DNA of 10,089 nucleotides from CAVSUR01 sp052143655 (GTDB taxonomy: Bacteria > Actinomycetota > Actinomycetes > Streptosporangiales > Streptosporangiaceae), in the NCBI GenBank assembly GCA_052143655.1, contig JBKQSL010000453.1, positions 1-10,089 of the forward strand, in the 5' to 3' direction. A program made the translations under genes and the position numbers. Position 1 is the stretch's first letter, and every line of letters starts with the position of its first letter. The notes under the pieces were generated by a model, which was given only the letters and a program-made list of their open reading frames with translations, was not told the origin of the DNA and did not search any database. Positions 4,710-10,089 of this stretch are shown here, piece after piece.

Positions 4710-6447
4710 TCAGGCGGCTGACGCGGCCGGCGTGCCGACCGGCCGGGCGAGCATCTGGCTGAGCGCGGCAGCGAGCGCAGCGAGGGGGTCGCTAGTCCCG
4801 GTCTGCTGCCGCCAGGCGATGAACCGGTCAGGGCGTACCAGGATCGCGCCGTCGCGGCCGATCTGGCGATGGCGCACCCAGGCGCAGCGCGGGTCGTACA
4901 GGTCCCCGTCGAGGTGGCCGATCCGCAGCGCGTCGAGCGGGACGTCCGCTTCTGCGGCGAGCTGCCTGGCAGCTTCGCACCAGGCGTGGCCGTCCTCGCC
5001 GGCGATCAGCAGGAACCGCCCCGGTGCGACGAGGTCTTTGACCGGGCGGCGGCGGCCGTCCTCGTCATTGATCCAGGCGTGCGGCAGCGGGGCACCCGGG
5101 CGGGTGGACGGCCGGTACACGCGGATGTCGTCGGCCGACGTGGGCGCGGCGCTGCCGTCAGGCACCACGGCCGCAGATTCGTAGCAGTAGCCGAACTCGA
5201 CCTTGAGCTCGCTGAATTCCATCGACTGCGCGCGCATCGCCCGCAGCACGTCGGAGCGGTGCGCGGCGTCCTCGGGCCGGCCGCTCCACATCGGGTGCAG
5301 CTGCTGCATGTTCTGCTCGGGCGTGTTCTCGTGGGAGATGCCGAGGGCCGCGCCGATGGCGAAATGGTTGACCGCGTTCTCCAGTGAGCGCTGCGCGTTG
5401 CGCTGATCCACCGGGCGGCGCTCTGGTTCGTAGGTATCCAGCAGGGCCGGTGACGCGTGACCGGCGAGCACCAGTGCCAGCTTCCAGGAGAGGTTCTGCG
5501 CGTCGTGGATCGCGCTGGTCAGTCCCAGCCCGCCGGTGGGCGGGTGGCGGTGCGCCGCGTCTCCCACCAGGAATACGCGGCCGGTCCGGAACTCGGAGGC
5601 CATCATCGCCTCGACCGACCAGCGCGTGATCTTGTGGATCTTCATCGCCAGATCCGGAAATACCCAGCGCCTCGCGGGCGTCGGCCTCGACCTGCGCGTC
5701 CGACTGGGCCCGGGGGTCATCGGCCGGGTAGTTGAGGTGGATCACCCACTCCTCGGACTGAGGGCCCCATCCCGTTCCGGCCCCATGGGGACCATCACCA
5801 CCAGGACGCCGGCCTGCGGTGAGAAGATCCAGCGGATCAGGACGTCGGGGTCCGGAGCCCACGGCGAGAAGTCGGCGGACACATGTAGCGTCGCGGTCTG
5901 CGTCACCACGCCGAGCCCCTCGTATCCGACGTCGGCCAGGCTGGCCACCCGGCGGCCCCCGTCCGCGCCGAGCAGGTACTGGCAGCGCACTGCGTAGTGA
6001 CGGCCGGAGGCGTTGTCGCGGACCGTGGCCCGAACGCCCTGGCCGTCTTGTTCCAGGCCGACCAGCTCGTGGCCGAAGCGGATCCTTCCCGGGGATAGCT
6101 CCTCCGCCCGGGCCTTGAGCAGCGGCTCGAGGCGGATCTGCGGCAGGTTCAGCTGCCGCCACGGGCTCGCCGCCTGCCAGCTGTCATCGGCCCCGCCGGC
6201 GCCCCAGCACTCCAGGCGAGCCGGGCGGCGCCCGTAGTCAGGGCCGGGACCGGCGAAGCCCGCGTAGAACGCCGTCGCCGCCATCTGCTCCGACGGCGTG
6301 CTCCGTTCCGCGATCGCGGCGGCCGCGCCCGCATCCTCGAGCACCTCCATCGCCCGCTGGTTCAGGACATGGGCCTTTGGGCAGGTCGGAGGTCTGCGGG
6401 CGGGCGCTGACCAGCAGGTGCTCGACTCCCAGGCGGGCCAGCAGCAT
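4710..6447 (-). pseudogene. FAD-dependent aromatic hydroxylase (TfdB/MhpA-like flavoprotein monooxygenase), N-truncated with three frameshifts
   Basis: The pieces add up to a class A flavoprotein monooxygenase that would hydroxylate a phenolic ring using NAD(P)H and O2. From the ATG at 6447 come LLARLGVEHLLVSARP and SDLPK, then KAHVLNQRAMEVLE, a middle with LLGADGG, WGPQSEEWVIHLNYP, and GRVFLVGDAAHRHPPTGGLG (the FAD-binding GD motif), ending in a thioredoxin-like tail (ILVRPDRFIAWR). Three single-base shifts break it. There is an extra base in the TTT at 6376-6378, a missing base near 5769-5773, and an extra base in the AAA at 5658-5660. The last two compensate, leaving about 35 residues out of frame with a stop at 5742. 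About 20 N-terminal residues, including the GxGxxG FAD motif, are missing because the second tetR begins six bases away. Truncation makes loss of function likely even if the shifts are sequence errors. Confidence 0.85.
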
Positions 6448-6453
6448 GGGGGC

Positions 6454-7101
6454 ATGACAGGACGCGCCGGAGTGACGCCCAACCGCCGGGGCGTGAAGTC
6501 CCGCGAACTGGTGCTGGACGCCGCCGAGCGGGTCATGGCCGAGCATGGCTTCGAAGCCGCAACGCTGGCCCGCGTGGTGGGGGAAGCCGGCATCCCGATG
6601 AGCTCCGTCTACCACTACTTCGGATCCAAGGACGGAATCCTGCTCGCCGTCATGGAACGCGGCGCCGGCCGCTGCTTCGCCGGCCTGCCGGACCTGAGCC
6701 GGCGGTCCGGGCGCCCGGCACAGCACCTGGCCAGGGTGGTGTCGGCTGCCACCCGCACGCTTGAGCGTCACCCGAACTTCCTGCGCCTGCTGATCGTCTT
6801 CGCCGCGCAGCCGCCAGCCGCCGGCGACGGGGAGATCCAGGCCGTCGTGTGCCGCGTCCGCGAGCACGCGCTTCAGCTGCTGCGTGCGCAGATCGCGGTC
6901 GCGTTCGGCGACGATCTGCAGAGCCCGGTCACTGACCAGCTCGCGCGCTTCGCGCTCGCCGCCATCGACGGCGCCTTCGTGGCCGGTCAGTCCGACCGCG
7001 GAGCCACGCTCGAGCACCTGCTCCAGCCGCTCGCGCCCTCGCTGGTAGCATCCCGCCGGACACTGCTGGCCAGACAGAGCTGCACTGGTCGCCAGCCGTA
7101 G
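6454..7101 (+). CDS. TetR/AcrR family transcriptional regulator (second)
   Basis: The 215-residue product has a TetR helix-turn-helix domain: VKSRELVLDAAERVMAEHG, then TLARVVGEAGIPMSSVYHYF (about 37-56) and SKDGILLAVME. The alpha-helical C-terminal part (VSAATRTLERHPNFLRLLIV and following) is the ligand and dimer domain with unknown ligand. ATG at 6454 is taken, with GGGGG just before it; GTG at 6472 is an alternative that still keeps the whole domain. The frame remains open far upstream but there it is antisense to the hydroxylase. It is divergent from the hydroxylase with only six bases between start codons, so there is no room for a shared promoter. Its promoter must lie inside the hydroxylase remnant or has been lost. 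By neighbourhood it may once have regulated that hydroxylase. Confidence 0.85.
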   Translation: MTGRAGVTPNRRGVKSRELVLDAAERVMAEHGFEAATLARVVGEAGIPMSSVYHYFGSKDGILLAVMERGAGRCFAGLPDLSRRSGRPAQHLARVVSAATRTLERHPNFLRLLIVFAAQPPAAGDGEIQAVVCRVREHALQLLRAQIAVAFGDDLQSPVTDQLARFALAAIDGAFVAGQSDRGATLEHLLQPLAPSLVASRRTLLARQSCTGRQP

Positions 7102-7126
7102 CACCGGCAGGACAAAGCTCATCGCG

Positions 7127-7622
7127 GTGCTGGGGACCTGGCCGCGGCTGTCAACGCCGAACCCGGCCTGGTTCACGGTCGCGTTGGTCGCCGAGCTGGC
7201 CTCTTTCACCTGCAACTTCGCCTTGCAGCGGCTGGCGCTGCGCACGACGGACTGGTCCCGTGGTCACCGCCGGGCTGGCCGGCAATGCGGTTACCAACAG
7301 CCTGCCCGGCGGCGACGCCGCAGGCGCCGCCGTCCAGTTCAGCATGCTCACCGTCGCGGGGTTCGACGCCGACGCAGGCGCTGGCGGCGTCACCGCGTTC
7401 TGCCTGCTCGGCGTCGGCTGGCTGCTGGCCGCCCTGCGCGCCACCGGAGCCAGCCCGCAGCCCTCTCTGGTGCTGCTCGCCTGCGCCGCCATCGGCATCA
7501 TCGCGATGGTCTTGCTGCTGACCGGTGCCCTGATCACCCACCGGCGGGCGCTGGACTCCGCGAAGGAGATGGCACCCGCGCTGCTCGCCCTCGCCTACCT
7601 GGCCATCGCCCTCACCAGCTGA
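7127..7622 (+). pseudogene. Remnant of lysylphosphatidylglycerol-synthase-type membrane domain (UPF0104/flippase-like)
   Basis: Two overlapping frames carry parts of this family. The first has WFTVALVAELASFTCNFALQ and RLALRTTDW; the second has VVTAGLAGNAVTNSLPGGDA, AGAAVQFSMLTVAGFD, and GVTAFCLLGVGWLLA. The LAGNA..(L/V)PGG.A.GAA.Q..ML..AG signature is typical of the LPG synthase/AglD transmembrane domain. Removing one C from the CCC at 7257-7259 joins the frames (TDWSVVTAG). The N-terminal helices are missing, and after GVGWLLA the remainder (PSLVLLACAAIGIIAMVLL, then THRRALDS) seems to be a shortened, rearranged version of the second half, ending at TGA 7620-7622. Normal members have about 300 residues in this domain. 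It is probably non-functional. Confidence 0.65.
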
Positions 7623-7695
7623 GCGGTACCCGCCCTCGCGGCAGCGTCCCGGCCCTCCGGCGCTTGTACGACGGTCTGTTCGCGGAGTGGCGGAG

Positions 7696-8379
7696 TTAGC
7701 GGAACAGCCCAGAGATGAGGTTGACCGAGCCTGCGACAATGACCACGCCGAACACATACGACAGGATGGCGTGGGCAAGCACGGTGCGCCGGATCTGGGC
7801 GTCGCGCAGCGTGGTGTCGGACACCTGGTAGGTCATGCCGATCGTGAAGGCGACGTAGGCGAAGTCGCGGTAGCTGGGCTGTTGCTGCCCGTCCTCGGTA
7901 CCGAAGGCGATACCGCTGGGCTCGGACCGGAAATACTGGTCGGCGTAACGCAGGGTGTAGACGGTGTTCATCACGGTCCATGACAAGACGACGGTCAGCA
8001 CGGCGGCGCCGATCAGGAGCACCCGCAGAGCGCCGCTGCGCTGCTCCGCGAGGTGTAGCGCGTAACCCGCTCCCAGCAGGCTGGCGACGCTGGCCCCGAC
8101 CAGCAGCGCCCTGGCCGAGCCTTCGGTTTGGTCTTCCCGGACGGCGAGCTGCGGCGCGCGTGAGCTGTCGGCTCGGACAATGATCGGCCAGGCGGCCAGG
8201 AGGAAAGTAAGCGCGGCGGCGTCCCAGCCGCCGGTCAGTGCCAGCGCCCAGGTCACGAACGGCAGGAGAACAACAGCGACGATCAGCCCGGCGATGAATA
8301 CCGTGATCGCCCGCCGCATGGCCGGGGCGTGCCAGCCGAGCCATCGGTGGTACAGGGTGGATGCTGGGAAGCCGGTCAT
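7696..8379 (-). CDS. DUF1345 family membrane protein
   Basis: This is a 227-residue integral membrane protein with hydrophobic segments at about 24-48, 54-68, 89-109, 117-143, 174-185 and 200-224. The C-terminal stretch DFAYVAFTIGMTYQVSDTTL, IRRTVLAHAILSYVFG..IVAGSVNLISGL is the conserved core of DUF1345, whose function is unknown. The ATG at 8379 (MTGFPASTLYHRW) gives a family-like N-terminus; ATG at 8319 (MRRAITVF) is an alternative. Neither has a good Shine-Dalgarno, and the reading frame stays open to 8823 only because it runs antisense through other genes. It appears intact, in contrast to most neighbours. It is convergent with the LPG-synthase-type remnant, 73 bases away, with no evident terminator. 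Confidence 0.88.
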   Translation of the reverse strand: MTGFPASTLYHRWLGWHAPAMRRAITVFIAGLIVAVVLLPFVTWALALTGGWDAAALTFLLAAWPIIVRADSSRAPQLAVREDQTEGSARALLVGASVASLLGAGYALHLAEQRSGALRVLLIGAAVLTVVLSWTVMNTVYTLRYADQYFRSEPSGIAFGTEDGQQQPSYRDFAYVAFTIGMTYQVSDTTLRDAQIRRTVLAHAILSYVFGVVIVAGSVNLISGLFR

Positions 8380-8471
8380 CGTCTGAGTATTCACACCGCC
8401 TGCCGGCGTGTCATTCGCGGGCAGAACGACCCCGGCGATAGTGATCAGACAAGATGGCGCCGGACACGTTG

Positions 8472-8660
8472 CTATGGTCGGCTCAGCTTTACGGGGGCTG
8501 GCCTGCGCGGCGGCGCCGGCAGGCGCGGCAGCGGCGCGGGCGGGGTGGATCGAGTCCCCACCCGCTCGCCGCTGAGGACCCTGGCCGCGTTGATCAGGGT
8601 CAGGTGGGTGAACGCCTGCGGGAAGTTGCCGACCTGCCGGCCGCGGGCGCACCCAGGTAT
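8472..8660 (-). pseudogene. C-terminal remnant of a GH15 glucoamylase/trehalase family enzyme
   Basis: On the minus strand the frame reads GRQVGNFPQAFTHLTLINAA, RVLSGERVG and then an Ala/Pro/Arg-rich tail ending at TAG (8474-8472). The GNFPQAF(T/S)HL.LI.AA pattern is the hallmark near the C-terminus of bacterial GH15 enzymes (glucoamylase or trehalase type), where it forms part of the barrel's last helices. Everything upstream of GRQ is missing: about 600 residues, including the catalytic acid and base. The upstream boundary falls at about 8645-8660, where the ABC permease starts on the other strand. No function is expected. Confidence 0.75.
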
Positions 8661-8662
8661 CT

Positions 8663-9493
8663 GTGCTGCCGGCGAGGGCGCCCCGTTCGGCCTTCGGGAA
8701 GCTGCTAAGAAGCGAGGCCACGTATTCCTGGCGCGCGCCGCTCGGGCTGCTGCTGGGAGTCGGGGTCCCGGTGCTGGCCCTGGTGGTCCTCGGCCTCATC
8801 CCCGGTGCGAACAAGCCTGTCAAGTCGCTGGGTGGCCTGACCCTCTTCAGCGTCTACTTCCCGGTCCTCATCGTGCTCGCGCTGGCTGTGCTCTCTCTCC
8901 TCAGCCTGCCCACGCACCTGGCCAGCTACCGGGAGCAGGGCATCTTGCGGCGGCTGTCCACAACGCCGGTCCCCCCGGCGTGGATGCTGGCGGCGCAGGT
9001 CATCATCAACCTTGCCCTGGCCGCGCTGGCCCTGGGCATTCTCGTGGCGGCGGGCATAGCGGGGTTCGGCCTGGGCGCGCCCAGGCAACCAGGCGGGTTC
9101 ACGCTGGCACTGCTGCTGAGCGTTGCTGCCATGTTCGCCGTCGGGCTGTGGATCGCGGCCATCGCCCGCACCCAGAACGCCGCCGCCGCCATCGGGCAGC
9201 TGCTGTTGATCCCCCTGCTGTTCTTCTCGGGCTTTTTCCTCCCCCGGGCGAGCATGCCGCCGGTATTCCGGGAGATCGGCGACTGGACTCCCGCGGGCGC
9301 CGCCGCGCACGCGCTGCAGGACTCAATGCTTGGCGCGTTCCCGTCAGCACAGTCTTTGCTGGTCCTGGCCGCCTGGGCGGTGGTATTCGCGGCCCTGGCC
9401 GTGCGCTTCTTCAGGTGGGAGTGGGACAAGCCGAACACCTGTCCGGACAGAACGAGGAGGCAGAACAGTGTCGACAACCGAAGTAAGCGGTGA
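8663..9493 (+). CDS. ABC-2 type transporter permease (DrrB-like)
   Basis: The product is a six-helix ABC-2 exporter permease of up to 276 residues, which would need a separate ATPase to drive export of a drug, lipid or polymer. Helices are at about 26-46, 60-82, 108-135, 147-168, 173-194 and 230-250. The cytoplasmic coupling segment YREQGILRRLSTTPV (about 89-103) and the LLFFSGFFLPRASMPPVFRE stretch (about 186-204) are classical for this family. The start is doubtful: GTG at 8663 follows only a weak AGG, and the family-like part begins around FGKLLRSEATYSWRAP, so the native start may have been lost in the junction with the GH15 remnant. A CTG near 8702 is another option. No ATPase gene is upstream as would be normal; it may lie outside the window or be lost. 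Its 3' end overlaps the next gene by 26 bases. Confidence 0.85.
   Translation: MLPARAPRSAFGKLLRSEATYSWRAPLGLLLGVGVPVLALVVLGLIPGANKPVKSLGGLTLFSVYFPVLIVLALAVLSLLSLPTHLASYREQGILRRLSTTPVPPAWMLAAQVIINLALAALALGILVAAGIAGFGLGAPRQPGGFTLALLLSVAAMFAVGLWIAAIARTQNAAAAIGQLLLIPLLFFSGFFLPRASMPPVFREIGDWTPAGAAAHALQDSMLGAFPSAQSLLVLAAWAVVFAALAVRFFRWEWDKPNTCPDRTRRQNSVDNRSKR
9453..9460 (+). promoter_or_regulatory. Ribosome binding site of the small gene at 9468
   Basis: GAGGAGG lies seven bases upstream of the GTG at 9468, inside the end of the permease gene. It fixes the start and suggests translational coupling. Confidence 0.75.
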
Positions 9494-9779
9494 GATACCC
9501 CTCGAAGAAATCCAGCGCACCCTGAGCGAGGCACTGGGGCGCGGCTACCGGGTGACCGCCACGTCGGACTGCACGCTGAAGATCCGGCGCATGCCCCTGA
9601 TGACAGCCAAGGTCAACGTGAAGTGGCACGGGGACAGGACGATCCTCCAGGCCGCCCCCGGTGAAGTCTGGATCCTTCAGGGCATCAACGCGCTCACCAT
9701 CTGCCCGAAGATCCGCCGCGCCCTTTCCCAGGCATTCGCGCCTGGCAGTCGCGCGCACAGCGGTACGGCCGGCACATAA
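9468..9779 (+). CDS. Uncharacterised small protein coupled to the ABC permease
   Basis: The 103-residue product starts at GTG with an ideal Shine-Dalgarno and overlaps the permease stop by 26 bases in another frame. An acidic N-terminal helix (SGEIPLEEIQRTLSEALGRG) is followed by a likely beta-rich core (YRVTATSDCTLKIRRM, MTAKVNVKWHGDRTILQAAP, GEVWILQGINALTI) and a short C-terminal helix (CPKIRRALSQAF). It has no signal peptide or membrane segment, so it is probably cytoplasmic. The pattern resembles small uncharacterised actinobacterial proteins I cannot name. Position and coupling suggest it works with the permease or its missing ATPase, but this is inference. Confidence 0.75.
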   Translation: MSTTEVSGEIPLEEIQRTLSEALGRGYRVTATSDCTLKIRRMPLMTAKVNVKWHGDRTILQAAPGEVWILQGINALTICPKIRRALSQAFAPGSRAHSGTAGT

Positions 9780-9860
9780 CGACACCAGGGGCCGGGGCCA
9801 GCGGCCAGGGCGCTGATCACCGTGACCGGCGACGACCTGGCGGGCACGAAGGGCTGCCGA

Positions 9861-9876
9861 CCGGCGCGCACGCCGG
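9861..9876. terminator. Small GC hairpin between convergent genes
   Basis: CCGGCG (9861-9866) and CGCCGG (9871-9876) form a six-base-pair stem with a CGCA loop. It lies between the convergent ends of the 103-residue gene and the DinB gene. With no T-run it is only a possible terminator. The rest of 9780-9986 shows no convincing gene. Confidence 0.3.
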
Positions 9877-9986
9877 CAAGCATCAGCCCGGCTGCGGCAT
9901 TACCGCTTATGCCCCGGGCCGGCCATCCGCACTCGCCAGCAAGCCCAGCTACATGACCCACAGCGGGCGCCCGGCTCGTCCGGGGG

Positions 9987-10089
9987 TTACTGGCCGACGC
10001 GGCCGTCGATCCGCTCGCGGAGCAGGCCGGCGTGGCCGAGGTGGCGGGCGTGCTCCTCGACCATGTGGAGTATCACCTCGCGCAGCGCG
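9987..10089 (-). CDS. DinB/DUF664 family protein, C-terminal end
   Basis: The last 33 codons before TAA (9987-9989) read ALREVILHMVEEHARHLGHAG, LLRERIDGRVGQ. The H-x(2)-EE-x-ARH-x-GHA-x-LLRERIDG pattern is the closing helix of DUF664/DinB-like four-helix metal-binding proteins, which in Actinomycetota are often thiol-dependent transferases. The His residues here include a probable metal ligand. The rest lies beyond the window edge. Confidence 0.85.
   Translation of the reverse strand, partial: ALREVILHMVEEHARHLGHAGLLRERIDGRVGQ

Noticed and set aside
3915..4721. A single 268-residue protein spanning the small gene, the acidic stretch and the FtsH fragment
   Set aside because: The frame is open by chance: it continues past the C7 frameshift through DNA without family similarity, then happens to coincide with the FtsH fragment.
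6298..6453. Longer N-terminus for the second TetR
   Set aside because: The extension is antisense to the conserved start of the hydroxylase (LPKAHVLNQ region), and the TetR domain begins properly after 6454.
8380..8823. N-terminal extension of the DUF1345 protein by ~148 residues
   Set aside because: It runs through the GH15 remnant in another frame and antisense to the ABC permease; composition is not protein-like and the family length fits the start at 8379.
9677..9961. Minus-strand frame of ~94 residues
   Set aside because: It overlaps the end of the well-supported 103-residue gene, lacks a ribosome site and shows no family-like sequence.
1..10089. Insertion sequence, phage or CRISPR content
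   Set aside because: No transposase, integrase, phage structural gene, regularly spaced repeat or terminal inverted repeat with target duplication was found.

Overview
The window is very GC-rich, its genes have strongly GC-biased third codon positions, and its families (AI-2E exporter, HdeD/DUF308, two TetR regulators, a YegS-like lipid kinase, DUF1345, DrrB-type ABC permease, DUF664/DinB) are typical of soil Actinomycetota. A genus cannot be named from the sequence alone. No rRNA, tRNA, CRISPR array, transposase or integrase was seen. The window looks like an accessory 'scrapyard' region: about eight apparently intact or edge-cut genes are interleaved with at least seven gene remnants.

Left part (1-4104). 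An AI-2E family membrane protein (minus strand, cut by the window edge) reads out of a ~210 bp regulatory module. The same module recurs inverted ~3.2 kb away (291-500 versus 3733-3944). Each copy holds a TTGACA-17-GATGAT promoter overlapped by a perfect 15-base palindrome (ATCATCACTGATGAT or its complement), a GAGGAG ribosome site, and the first ~11 codons of a gene. On its other side each copy holds the start of hdeD. In the right copy hdeD is intact; in the left copy only a broken stub of its start remains, joined to the tail of an amino acid permease. Between the copies, all on the minus strand, lie a diacylglycerol-kinase-like enzyme, a TetR regulator whose upstream region holds a related operator-like site, a collapsed rhomboid protease gene and hdeD. 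Outside the right copy the promoter drives a small conserved actinobacterial gene that is frameshifted in a C7 tract.

Middle part (4105-7622). An FtsH C-terminal fragment (plus strand) is followed by a FAD-dependent aromatic hydroxylase on the minus strand. The hydroxylase carries three single-base frameshifts and has lost its N-terminal GxGxxG region. It is head to head with a second TetR gene, with only six bases between the two ATGs. Downstream of that TetR lies a truncated, frameshifted remnant of a lysylphosphatidylglycerol-synthase-type membrane domain.

Right part (7623-10089). An intact DUF1345 membrane protein (minus) is followed by a GH15 glucoamylase/trehalase tail remnant (minus). 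It abuts an ABC-2 permease (plus) that has no ATPase partner in the window. The permease overlaps a small uncharacterised protein by 26 bases and is probably translationally coupled to it. The window ends inside a DinB/DUF664 gene (minus).

The most interesting observation is the inverted, duplicated divergent promoter module. It places unrelated genes under the same operator, with a related site in front of the local tetR, suggesting a small dispersed regulon built by promoter-cassette duplication. Many of the frameshifts fall in short homopolymers, so part of the apparent decay could be indel error in the sequence. The truncations cannot be explained that way.
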